35,468 bases of DNA, taken from positions 1 through 35,468 of the IMG/VR virus record IMGVR_UViG_3300006854_000037; one strand, given 5' to 3'. Source of the stretch: a virus. How positions within the stretch are numbered: the first letter of the stretch is position 1; the number at the start of each line of letters is the position of its first letter. The notes below the pieces were generated by a model that worked only from the letters and a program-made list of their open reading frames with translations, searched no databases and was not told the origin of the DNA. A program made the position numbers and the translations under genes. Shown here piece after piece: positions 8,060 through 16,125 of the stretch.

Positions 8060-8809
8060 ATGCCTCAGTTCAGTGACGATCTCTACCTCGGACCCGCGCT
8101 GGGTCCCAACCCCGGGTTCGGTTCGGACGGCAACCCGGCCCCCATGAGCCAGGGCGTCGGCCCGATGGCGCGGGACTACCTGTGGGACATCGTCCCGTTG
8201 GCCCTGGTCGCGAACAACCTCGCCACGGCGCAGGCGGTCGCCGCCGCGGGTACGCTGACGCTCACGGCGGGTACGGGCGTGACGCGCGTGACGCTGCCGA
8301 GCGGCGCGTTTGGCTACGTGCTCGACGTCCCTCGTGCGGTCAGCGTCACCTCGACCAACGCGGGCGACACGACCCAGACCGCCACGGTGCGGGGCGTGGA
8401 CCAGTACAACCAGCCCATGACCGAGAGCATCACGTTCAACGGCGCCGCGACGGTCAACGGCAAGAAGGCGTTCAAGCGCGTCGACAGCATCACGATCAGC
8501 GCCGCTCTCACGGGCAACGGCAGCGCGGGGACGACGAACATCTTCGGCCTGCCGTACCGTGTCACCGACCGCGGCTACTTGGACCCAAGCTGGAACAACA
8601 CGCTCGCCCGGGACGCGGCCACTGTGGTGGTGGCGGACACGACCAGCCCGGCGACGGCGACCACCGGCGACGTGCGCGGTACGCTCGTCCCCAGCTCGGC
8701 CGCGGACGGTTCAAAGCGCCTGATTGTGAGCATCGGGCTGCCGGGCATCGCGAGCGGCCCCAACGCCACCCGGGCCGGCGCGTTCGGTGTGACGCAGTAC
8801 GCGGGGTAA
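8060..8809 (+). CDS. Beta-rich virion protein, 249 aa
   Basis: CAAGGAG precedes the ATG by about 7 bases. The N-terminal 45 residues are Gly/Pro-rich (LGPALGPNPGFGSDGNPAP). The remainder is Ala/Thr/Val-rich and looks like beta-sandwich or Ig-like sequence (LTLTAGTGVTRVTLPSG, RAVSVTSTNAGDTTQTATVR, ITISAALTGNGSAGTTNIFG). It probably decorates the head or forms a head fibre. It is the first gene after the capsid terminator, so its expression depends on read-through or on a promoter I cannot see. The specific family is not recognised. Confidence 0.6.
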   Translation: MPQFSDDLYLGPALGPNPGFGSDGNPAPMSQGVGPMARDYLWDIVPLALVANNLATAQAVAAAGTLTLTAGTGVTRVTLPSGAFGYVLDVPRAVSVTSTNAGDTTQTATVRGVDQYNQPMTESITFNGAATVNGKKAFKRVDSITISAALTGNGSAGTTNIFGLPYRVTDRGYLDPSWNNTLARDAATVVVADTTSPATATTGDVRGTLVPSSAADGSKRLIVSIGLPGIASGPNATRAGAFGVTQYAG

Positions 8810-8812
8810 GCC

Positions 8813-9127
8813 GTGAGAGTCGCAAGTGTCTCGGTGACGGGCATTGCGGTGTCCGCCTGGCTCCCGTTGGATCAGTACACGGACGCGTTCGGGGACGGGC
8901 TGTACGTGAAGCCCGGCGCGGGCGCGACCGTGGCGGTGGAGGTTACGCCGGACGACGTGTTCAACCCCGCGGTCACGCCCACCGCCTACGCGCTGGGGGC
9001 GCCCTTCACGGGCGTCACCGCGAACATCGCGGGCCAGTTGCCCTTTGCGGTGAAGGCGGTGCGCCTCAACCAGACGGTGGGCGCCACCACCTCCACGCTG
9101 CAGGCCGCGGTACGGGGCGGCATCTAG
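8813..9127 (+). CDS. Small beta-rich virion protein, 104 aa
   Basis: The gene starts at GTG 8813, three bases after the previous stop, with GGGGTAA upstream. The protein is Val/Ala/Thr-rich (VASVSVTGIAVSAWLPLDQY, then GAGATVAVEVTPDDVF) with no charged enzyme-like motifs. Similarity in texture to the preceding 249-aa protein suggests another beta-sandwich virion component. No family is recognised. It is followed within two bases by the 330-aa gene. Confidence 0.6.
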   Translation: MRVASVSVTGIAVSAWLPLDQYTDAFGDGLYVKPGAGATVAVEVTPDDVFNPAVTPTAYALGAPFTGVTANIAGQLPFAVKAVRLNQTVGATTSTLQAAVRGGI

Positions 9128-9128
9128 C

Positions 9129-10121
9129 ATGACGACGAGCGGCACCATCGGCCGGACCACGATCGACGCCGTGTCGGTCATCGAGCACGCAGCGCGCCGC
9201 TGCGGGGTGCTCACCAGTGCTATTCCGGCCGAGGTGCTGCTCAGCGCGCGTCAGAACTTGTTCATGATTCTGACGGAGTTTTTGAACAAGGGGTTGCAGC
9301 TGTTTTGCTTGCAGAAGACAGTCTATCCCTTGCTCTCGGGACAAAAGACCCTCAGCCTGGATGTAGGTACAACGGACCTTCAGGACGTGCTCCTGCGCAC
9401 CGCGGTCAACAACGCCGCCACCGCCAGCGGCGCGGGCTTTGCGACGTATGTGCCCGCCAGCGCTGTAATGGTGTACAGCGTGGCGTTCACGGTGAGCGCC
9501 GCGGGTACGTACACGTTCGTGCTGGAGGCGAGCAACGATGGGGTCACTTGGCAAACCGCGGGTACGCGCAGCGTGAACCCGACGGGGGCGGCTACGGTGG
9601 CGTTCGACGCCGACTTGCTCACCCTCACCGCGGCGCAGTGGCGTCTGCGGGAAACCGTGGCGGGCATGCTAATTCCGCTCAGCGTGGTGTTCTACACGCA
9701 AGCCACCGAGATTCAGATGACCGCGCTGAACCGGGACGACTACGCCCTGATGCCGAACAAGGGCTTTCAGAGCCTTCAGCCGCTTCAGTTCTGGTACGAC
9801 AAGCAGTACAACCAACCCCGGTTGTGGTTCTGGCCAACGCCGCAAGACAGCACGCGTTGCGCCGTGGTGTGGGCTCAGTTCCAAATTCAAGACGTAGGGG
9901 CCTTGAGCAACACGCTCCAGGTACCGGACCGCTGGCTGAACGCAGTGATCAGCCAGCTGGCGCCTTACGTGTGCCTTGAATTGCCCAAGGAGCTGGTTCC
10001 GCAGGACCGTTACCCTATCCTCGTGGAGCGCGCTGAAACAGCGCTGCTGGCAGCACAGGAAGCCGAAGTGGACGGCAGCCCCTTGAGGTTGCGTCCGCAA
10101 ATCGGCGGGTACACTCGGTAA
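9129..10121 (+). CDS. Head-tail/neck structural protein with inserted beta domain, 330 aa
   Basis: The start is ATG 9129. Residues 1-75 are mostly helical (RTTIDAVSVIEHAARRCGVL, ILTEFLNKGLQLFCLQKT). A beta-rich insertion at about residues 95-185 includes TYTFVLEASNDGVTWQTAGT, a pattern like F5/8-type or discoidin-like binding modules. The C-terminal part (LQFWYDKQYNQPRLWFWPTP, then VPDRWLNAVISQLAPYVCLE) matches the style of phage adaptor proteins. I interpret it as a neck or virion protein related to head-tail adaptors, with a surface-exposed module inserted. The Ig/discoidin nature of the insert is inference. Confidence 0.6.
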   Translation: MTTSGTIGRTTIDAVSVIEHAARRCGVLTSAIPAEVLLSARQNLFMILTEFLNKGLQLFCLQKTVYPLLSGQKTLSLDVGTTDLQDVLLRTAVNNAATASGAGFATYVPASAVMVYSVAFTVSAAGTYTFVLEASNDGVTWQTAGTRSVNPTGAATVAFDADLLTLTAAQWRLRETVAGMLIPLSVVFYTQATEIQMTALNRDDYALMPNKGFQSLQPLQFWYDKQYNQPRLWFWPTPQDSTRCAVVWAQFQIQDVGALSNTLQVPDRWLNAVISQLAPYVCLELPKELVPQDRYPILVERAETALLAAQEAEVDGSPLRLRPQIGGYTR

Positions 10122-10137
10122 AGAGGAGAGCGCGCTC

Positions 10138-10365
10138 ATGCCGCGCTACCTGGACACCCGCGGCAAGACGACGCTGGGCATAGGCATTTGCGACCGGTGC
10201 TCTCGTAAGTTCTCGCTGACGCAGCTGCACCCAGACCGCAACTCGCCGGGGTTGATGGTGTGTGATGCGGACAACGACCTGTACGACCCCTACCGGCTGC
10301 CTGCTCGCCGCTCTGAGGACATCACCCTAGCCCACCCCCGGCCCGACGTGCCCTTAACTGACTAA
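10138..10365 (+). CDS. Small CxxC protein, 75 aa
   Basis: A GAGGAG site precedes the ATG at 10138. The protein has CDRC at residues 18-21 and a third Cys in the VCDADNDLYDPYRLPARR segment. This could be an incomplete zinc knuckle or a metal-dependent fold. Small proteins of this kind are common next to fibre or neck genes in podoviruses, with unknown function. It ends 20 bases before the fibre gene. Confidence 0.6.
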   Translation: MPRYLDTRGKTTLGIGICDRCSRKFSLTQLHPDRNSPGLMVCDADNDLYDPYRLPARRSEDITLAHPRPDVPLTD

Positions 10366-10385
10366 GAAGCGGACTAAGCACACCC

Positions 10386-13175
10386 ATGCCGAGCTACACT
10401 GACCCCTTTGGCGGCTCTACCGTACAGACCGCGCTAGTCGCCTACCGGGCGTTCACGCTCGCCGCTAACCTCGCGCTGGCGTGGCCGCAGCAGACGAGTA
10501 CGGACGCTAACGTTGCCGCGCGCACGATGGACGTGTCCCCCAGCGGGGCGGGGTTCACGTTGAACCTCCCGCAGGCCAACCAGGTGAGCGTGGGCTGGGA
10601 CCTGCTGATCACGAACCGCGGGGCAAACACCTTCACGCTGGCGGACTACGCAGGTACGTCGATCGCGACGCTCAGCGCGGGGCAGAGCAAGTACGTCCAG
10701 GTGACGAACAATGCTACCGCGGCGGGTACGTGGAATGTGATTGCGTTCGGCGTGGGTACGAGCGCGGTTGACGCGGCGTCCCTGGTCGGGCCGGGCATAG
10801 GCGCGAGTGGCTCTACGCTGTACGCTAGCGAGCCGGTGTCGACCATCTCGGTGGGGAATACGATCACCGCAGCCGACCGCGCTAAGACCTATGTGTGGAC
10901 GGGTGGGCTAGGCACTCAGCAGTTGCCCGCGGCCAGCTCGGTGACGGACTTCTTCTACTCCGTACGTAATCAGGGCACGGGAGCATTGACGGTCGCTGCT
11001 AACGGGGCAGAGCAGGTGGACGGCGCGGGCAGCATCGTACTGCAGCCGACCGAGTCCGCTACGCTACACGCGGGGGTGGGCAATTGGTACAGCGTGGGCC
11101 GTGGGCGTTCGGCACAGTTCAACTTCACGCTCTTGATCAAGAACATCACGGGCGGTACCGTTACGTTGACGACTACGGAAGCTGCTAACGTAGTGCAGCG
11201 TTACACCGGAGTGCTCGTCAGCAACGCGAACATCGTGCTCCCCTCCGTGGTGCAGGTGTACTACGTCAGTAACCAGACGACGGGCGCGTTTACCGTCACG
11301 TTCAAGACGTCCGGCGTGGGCACAACCATCAGCGTGCCCTCCAACCAGAACGCGGTGCTGTTTTGCGACGGCACGAACGTCATCAATGCGAGCACTACCG
11401 TCAGCGGCCTGACTGCGCTACTGCTCGCCCAGGGCTCAGCCACCGCACCCAGCCTGGGCTACAGCGGAGACAGCTCGACGGGCATCTACCAGCCCGCCTC
11501 CAGCCAGGTGGCGATCACCCTCGCTGGCGTGCAGCGTGTGTTGTTCGCGACGACGGGTATCACCTCTACGGTGCCAGTCCTGGGGCCGTTGGGCAGTGTA
11601 GGGGCGCCTGCGTATTCCTTCTCGTCAGACACGAACACGGGGATGTGGTCCGCAGGGGCGGACATCCTCACCTGGAGCGTGGGCGGAGTCGCTGGAATGC
11701 AGCTCCAGGCGAGTCAGGTTACACTTGCCAGCCCCTTTGTATTCGCTCCGTGGCTCGGCGCAGTCGGAACGCCAAGCTACTCCTTTAACGGGGACCTGAA
11801 TACGGGCATGTGGTCCCCTGCGGCAGATACGCTCGCTTGGAGCGTGAACGGGGCGGAGGGCGTTCGACTCACCACTACGGGCGTGGGCATCGGCATGACG
11901 CCGACGCAGAAGTTGGATGTTTCAGGCCGGATCAACGCTCTGAGTGCATACGGCTTCTCAGGCGTCACGCGCAATGCAGCAGTTTCCCGCACGATTCTTC
12001 TTGACACCACTGACGACCCGGTAGACAATAACCGCGCAATCGTAACGCTACAAACGCTTGCGGGGGCTTCCTCGTCCGACTCGCAAATATCGTTCTCTAC
12101 AAATCACTACGGCGTAAGTAGTGGCGTGAGAATGACGATTGACAGGGACGGGCAGATTCAAAGTTTGCTCGGCGCGGTCGGTACCCCGTCGTATTCCTTC
12201 ATCGGGGATACGAACACGGGCATGTGGTCTCCTGCGGCGGATACGCTGGCGTGGAGCACTGGCGGTACAGAGAAGACTCGCCTAGATAGCGCAGGAAATT
12301 TCGGTATTGGAACAACACCTCAAGCCAAGCTTGATATTGCTGGACAAGAAGTAAGGATTAGGCACGACTCAGGATTTCTCGCTTACTACAATGGCGCGAA
12401 TACAACTCGTAGCGGATATCTACAGATCAGCGCTGCCGCTACTGCGCGTCTGTGGGTGGAGATAAATCAAGCGCTTGAGTTTGGAACAAATAACGCTTCT
12501 AGGGCTACGATTACTTCAGGAGGCAACCTTCTCGTAGGTTCTACGACAAACATAGCCTCTGCTTTCAGGCTTCAAGTAGGTGATGGTTCTGCGGACACTA
12601 GATCTGCGTTTGTAGATAATCAAAAGTTTTCTGTCGCCGTCAGTCAGGGTGTAGGTAACGGAGTTTATTACTTCGGTGCTTCTGCTGCAGCCGCTCCAGA
12701 TGCTATATGGTCCAATAACGGCGGCACTACACGCTTAACGTTGACTGACGATGGTCGCCTGTATGGATCTGCCCTCCACAACAATGGCGGCTCCGTCACC
12801 GGCACCACAAATCAGTACATCGCATCTGGGACGTATACGCCGACGCTGAACAATCTTTTGAACGTCACAGCCTCTACGGCGTATCAGTGCCAGTGGATAC
12901 GCGTGGGTAACGTGGTGACCGTGTCCGGTCGGGTAGACATTCAGACCACCACAGCTAACACGAGTACTAGTCTGGGCATCTCGTTGCCCATAGCGTCTAC
13001 GTTCACTGCCCTTACTAACGCAGGGGGCTCCGGGGGTGCTGTCATTTCTTCAGGCGGGATTTCTGTGATGATACTCGCTGACAATTCAACGCCCAGATTG
13101 TTGTATCAATTCTTTAACAGCAACTCTACTGGTAACCTTGAGCATCATTTCTCGGCAACTTACTTGATCCTGTAA
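10386..13175 (+). CDS. Tail fibre / receptor-binding protein, 929 aa
   Basis: This is probably the trimeric host-recognition fibre. The N-terminal half is Ala/Thr/Val-rich beta sequence with repeated stabilising turns. The middle contains at least three copies of a module with NTGMWSxxADxLxWSxxG, two of which run into GIGxTPxxKLDxxG (shaft repeats known from phage fibres). The C-terminal 120 residues (ASGTYTPTLNNLLNVTAST, then YQCQWIRVGNVVTVSGRV and LGISLPIASTF) match a fibre-tip domain that I recognise from many phages. No peptidase S74 chaperone is present. From about 11980 the DNA becomes clearly richer in A/T than the rest of the window, pointing to exchange of the distal fibre. Confidence 0.85.
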   Translation: MPSYTDPFGGSTVQTALVAYRAFTLAANLALAWPQQTSTDANVAARTMDVSPSGAGFTLNLPQANQVSVGWDLLITNRGANTFTLADYAGTSIATLSAGQSKYVQVTNNATAAGTWNVIAFGVGTSAVDAASLVGPGIGASGSTLYASEPVSTISVGNTITAADRAKTYVWTGGLGTQQLPAASSVTDFFYSVRNQGTGALTVAANGAEQVDGAGSIVLQPTESATLHAGVGNWYSVGRGRSAQFNFTLLIKNITGGTVTLTTTEAANVVQRYTGVLVSNANIVLPSVVQVYYVSNQTTGAFTVTFKTSGVGTTISVPSNQNAVLFCDGTNVINASTTVSGLTALLLAQGSATAPSLGYSGDSSTGIYQPASSQVAITLAGVQRVLFATTGITSTVPVLGPLGSVGAPAYSFSSDTNTGMWSAGADILTWSVGGVAGMQLQASQVTLASPFVFAPWLGAVGTPSYSFNGDLNTGMWSPAADTLAWSVNGAEGVRLTTTGVGIGMTPTQKLDVSGRINALSAYGFSGVTRNAAVSRTILLDTTDDPVDNNRAIVTLQTLAGASSSDSQISFSTNHYGVSSGVRMTIDRDGQIQSLLGAVGTPSYSFIGDTNTGMWSPAADTLAWSTGGTEKTRLDSAGNFGIGTTPQAKLDIAGQEVRIRHDSGFLAYYNGANTTRSGYLQISAAATARLWVEINQALEFGTNNASRATITSGGNLLVGSTTNIASAFRLQVGDGSADTRSAFVDNQKFSVAVSQGVGNGVYYFGASAAAAPDAIWSNNGGTTRLTLTDDGRLYGSALHNNGGSVTGTTNQYIASGTYTPTLNNLLNVTASTAYQCQWIRVGNVVTVSGRVDIQTTTANTSTSLGISLPIASTFTALTNAGGSGGAVISSGGISVMILADNSTPRLLYQFFNSNSTGNLEHHFSATYLIL
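11592..12257 (+). repeat. Three 87-bp diverged repeats inside the fibre gene
   Basis: Copies lie at 11592-11678, 11757-11843 and 12171-12257. Each encodes G(S/A)VGxPxYSFxxDxNTGMWSxxADxLxWS. Copies 2 and 3 are nearly identical at the protein level but differ at many third positions. A more diverged half-copy (YSGDSSTGIYQPASS) precedes them at about 11455-11510. The spacing differs (165 and 414 bases) because an AT-richer segment is inserted between copies 2 and 3. The repeats are possible sites of recombination between fibres. Confidence 0.8.
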
Positions 13176-13180
13176 GCGGC

Positions 13181-13498
13181 ATGAACGACAACACAGAAAT
13201 CAACCACCCATGGCTGAAGTTCTTCACCGCCTGGGGTACGGTGGGGACCGCCAACTTCACGGACAAGCTGGCGCTGGGCGGGGGTTGGCTGCTCGAGCAC
13301 GCGGCGCAGATTTCCGCCGTGTTCGCGAGCGTGTACACGTTGCTGCTGATCACGGACTGGTGGTGGAAGCGGTTCTGGAAGCCCCTCCTGCTCAAGCTCG
13401 GCTGGGTGAAGGGTAAGCCCCGTCCCTTCATGAGCAGCACGGACCACACCCCGTTCGATGCCAAACCCCGCCCACCCCGCTACGACAACAAGGAGTAA
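13181..13498 (+). CDS. Small membrane protein, possible holin, 105 aa
   Basis: The ATG at 13181 follows the fibre stop by 5 bases, with no strong ribosome site. The N-terminus is soluble. One hydrophobic span at about residues 43-60 (AQISAVFASVYTLLLITD) is followed by WWWKRFWKPLLLKLGW, an aromatic/basic membrane-interface segment, and a polar tail. One transmembrane helix with a basic tail could be a holin, or a membrane-anchored virion or entry protein. No endolysin or spanin lies nearby, so the holin call is tentative. Confidence 0.6.
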   Translation: MNDNTEINHPWLKFFTAWGTVGTANFTDKLALGGGWLLEHAAQISAVFASVYTLLLITDWWWKRFWKPLLLKLGWVKGKPRPFMSSTDHTPFDAKPRPPRYDNKE

Positions 13499-13504
13499 TG
13501 CGCT

Positions 13505-14134
13505 GTGGCCGCCGTACTGACGTATGACTCCCTGGTGACGGATCTGATCACGTACTGTGAGCGGGACAACGACACCGCGTTCCAGGCTCAGATCCCTCGC
13601 CTGGTCATGTACGCGGAGAACCGCGTGGCCACGGACCTGAAGGTGGAAGGCGTGCAGCAGGTGGTGACGAACACCCTGGCCGTCGGGCAGCCCAACATGG
13701 CTAAGCCCACCGGCTGGCGCGACACGGTCAGCTTTCAGCTGACCCGCGCGGACGGTACGCGGTTCAACGTCTTCCCGCGCACCTACGAGTACGCACGGCA
13801 GTATTGGCCGGACTCTACGCAGAAGGGCGAACCGCGGTACTACGCGGAGTACAACTTCGAGAATTTCCTGCTCGTCCCCACGCCGGATATCGCGTACGCC
13901 TTCGAGCTCATCTACCACGCTAAGATTCAGGCCCTAGATACGACCAACGAGGTCAACTGGCTCACGATGAACGCACCCCAGCTGTTGTTCTACGCCGCGA
14001 TGCTGGAGGCGCAGACCTACTTGAAGAACGACGCAAAGACGCAACTGTGGGCTGGCTTTTACAACGACTCCTTGCAGGCGTTCGGTAAGGAAGACTCCGG
14101 CCGCAAGGTTGACCGCACGATTGTACCCACATGA
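13505..14134 (+). CDS. Head-tail adaptor protein, 209 aa
   Basis: GTG 13505 follows AAGGAG about 12 bases upstream. The sequence has the form of phage adaptor proteins: a helical N-terminus (LVTDLITYCERDNDTAFQAQ, then LVMYAENRVATDLKVEG), a beta middle (FNVFPRTYEYARQYWPD, YYAEYNFENFLLVPTPD) and a helical C-terminus (LLFYAAMLEAQTYLKND). It sits directly before, and overlaps by ATGA, the gp10-like tail hub, the same order as P22 genes 4 and 10. It should bind under the portal ring. The assignment to the P22 gp4-like role rests on position and general pattern. Confidence 0.65.
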   Translation: MAAVLTYDSLVTDLITYCERDNDTAFQAQIPRLVMYAENRVATDLKVEGVQQVVTNTLAVGQPNMAKPTGWRDTVSFQLTRADGTRFNVFPRTYEYARQYWPDSTQKGEPRYYAEYNFENFLLVPTPDIAYAFELIYHAKIQALDTTNEVNWLTMNAPQLLFYAAMLEAQTYLKNDAKTQLWAGFYNDSLQAFGKEDSGRKVDRTIVPT

Positions 14135-15882
14135 GCGAGCAGCTGGTCACCAACGTCTTTGTACTGACGAGTAAGCCCGGCATCAAGCGGGACGGCACTC
14201 CGCTGGACAACGAATATTACACGGACGGCCAGTGGGTGAGGTTCCAGCGCGGACGCCCCAAGAAGATGGGCGGCTTCCGCAGCATGAGCGACTTCCTCAC
14301 TGGCCCCATCCGCAATGTGTACGTGGATGCCCGCTCAGTGGCGAACACCGCGCACACGTTCAGCCCGTGGGGTATTCAGCAGCTCACGTTCGACTTCAAT
14401 GGCGCGGGTGCGGGCGTGATTGACCGTACCCCCGCGGGGCTCGCCTACAACGCGAACTACAACTGGCAGAGCGACGCCATGTTCAACAGCGGGGGCGGAG
14501 GGCTCCCCGTACTGATTGCCGCCAGCGCGCCGGACCTGGACAACATCGCTAATGAGAGCAACGGCGGTGTGTACAGCGGCGGCATTGCGGACGCCACTGC
14601 GTTCACGGCGTTAGACGACGGTACGAACCCGATCAGTGTGAGCGGTGGGTGCTGCGTGCTGCAGCCGTTCTTGTTCGTATACGGCAACAACGGCCTGATC
14701 AAGAACAGCAACGCAAACAACATCACGGGCGCCAGCGGATGGTCTGGCACGAACGCTAACACAGCCAACGTCGCCGGGTGCAAGATTGTGAAAGGGCTCC
14801 CCGTGCGCGGCGGGGGTCAGTCTCCCGCGGGGTTGTTTTGGGGTTTGGACGTGCTCATCCGAGTGAGTTACGTGGGCGGTACGGCGCTGTGGGCGTACGA
14901 TCCCTTGGGTAGCATCAGCATCGCGAGCAAATCGGGCGTCATCGAGTACGACAACATCTACTATTGGCCTGGGCTGGACAGGTTCTACGCCTATACCGGC
15001 GTGATACAAGAACTGCCGTGCGCGTTGAGCCAAAACTTCTTCTTCGACAACTTGAACTACACCCAGGCCCAGAAGATCTGGTGTATCAAGGTGCCGCGAT
15101 TCGGTGAAATTTGGTGGTTCTTCCCCACCGGCACGGCTACTGAGTGCGATCACGTATTGATCTTCAACGTGCGGGAGAACACCTGGTATGACAGCGCGCT
15201 TGCGCGTACCGCGGGCCGACCGGCGGACGTGTTCCGGTACCCGGTGATGGCGGGCGGGGAGCCCACCGCCACTGTGCTCCTCACCTACACGGCGGTGACG
15301 GGTACGTTCAATACGAACGAGGTAGTCACGGGCGGCACTAGCGGAGCGACTGGGCGCATTGTGCGCATCTTGGGCGGGCAGCTGAACTTGACGGACGCCA
15401 GCGGTACGTTCGCGAACGGTGAGACTATCACGGGCGCAAGCGGCGCTACGGGCACGGTCACGGCGGTGCCGCAGAGCCAAGAGCTAGACACGTTGTGGCA
15501 GCACGAGGTGGGGTATGACCGGGTGAAGGGGGCTTCCTTCACCGCCATCCCGTCTTACTTCGAGACCAGCAACTTCCAACTCGCCACGGGCGGACCAACG
15601 CAGGACGTACCGCAAGGCGCCACCAACCAGGTGCGGCTCACTAAGGTGGAGCCGGACTTCCTGAGCGCGGGCACACTTCAACTCACCGTGCGCGGGCAGG
15701 CGTATGCGCAGGCGCCCGTGCAGGACGGCGGGGTGATCCCGTTCGACGACACGACCACGTACCTGGCCACCCGGGAGCAGCGCCGTCAGATGAGCTTGCG
15801 AGTCGAGAGTAACGAGGTCGGTGGGTTCTACGAAGGCGGGCGCACACTCCTCCACGTCGAACCTGGGGATGAACGCGCATGA
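14131..15882 (+). CDS. P22 gp10-like tail hub / DNA stabilisation protein, 583 aa
   Basis: Translation is coupled to the adaptor gene by an ATGA overlap. The N-terminus (GIKRDGTPLDNEYYTDGQWV, then GRPKKMGGFRSM) and repeated beta segments ending in short loops fit the tail-hub proteins that close the portal after packaging. Segments such as KSGVIEYDNIYYWPGLDRFY and FGEIWWFFPTG, followed by NVRENTWYDSALART, look like beta-propeller blades. A two-copy insert at about 15290-15470 (TNEVVTGGTSGATGRIV and NGETITGASGATGTVTAV) is a Gly/Thr repeat found in many phage tail proteins and is probably surface exposed. The function is inferred from pattern and order. Confidence 0.75.
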   Translation: MSEQLVTNVFVLTSKPGIKRDGTPLDNEYYTDGQWVRFQRGRPKKMGGFRSMSDFLTGPIRNVYVDARSVANTAHTFSPWGIQQLTFDFNGAGAGVIDRTPAGLAYNANYNWQSDAMFNSGGGGLPVLIAASAPDLDNIANESNGGVYSGGIADATAFTALDDGTNPISVSGGCCVLQPFLFVYGNNGLIKNSNANNITGASGWSGTNANTANVAGCKIVKGLPVRGGGQSPAGLFWGLDVLIRVSYVGGTALWAYDPLGSISIASKSGVIEYDNIYYWPGLDRFYAYTGVIQELPCALSQNFFFDNLNYTQAQKIWCIKVPRFGEIWWFFPTGTATECDHVLIFNVRENTWYDSALARTAGRPADVFRYPVMAGGEPTATVLLTYTAVTGTFNTNEVVTGGTSGATGRIVRILGGQLNLTDASGTFANGETITGASGATGTVTAVPQSQELDTLWQHEVGYDRVKGASFTAIPSYFETSNFQLATGGPTQDVPQGATNQVRLTKVEPDFLSAGTLQLTVRGQAYAQAPVQDGGVIPFDDTTTYLATREQRRQMSLRVESNEVGGFYEGGRTLLHVEPGDERA

Positions 15883-16124
15883 GCATCCTCAAAGGAATTG
15901 TCCTCCCCGTGCCTCAGAGCGTACCCTTTGCACGGTGGGCGGTGGAGCTTTACACACAGCTCGCCGCCTATAATGTGCCTCAGCCCACCCCAGAAGCCGA
16001 ATGGGTGAGCTGGGCGACACGGGTTTGTGAGCTCCCCGTTATTGCGCAACTCGGCGCTACGGACCCCAGGCGCTTCGGGCGGTGGCAGGACTGGGCGGCT
16101 AACCTCATGCAAGTGGTGCACTGA
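15879..16124 (+). CDS. Hypothetical protein between tail hub and ejection proteins, 81 aa
   Basis: The ATG overlaps the previous stop (ATGA). The protein is short, with several Trp residues (FARWAVELYTQLAAYNVPQP, then WVSWATRVCELPV and WQDWAANLMQVV). Its spacing and size resemble small conserved genes that follow gp10-like genes in podoviruses, but I do not recognise a family. It may be a minor tail or assembly protein. Confidence 0.65.
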   Translation: MSILKGIVLPVPQSVPFARWAVELYTQLAAYNVPQPTPEAEWVSWATRVCELPVIAQLGATDPRRFGRWQDWAANLMQVVH

Positions 16125-16125
16125 T

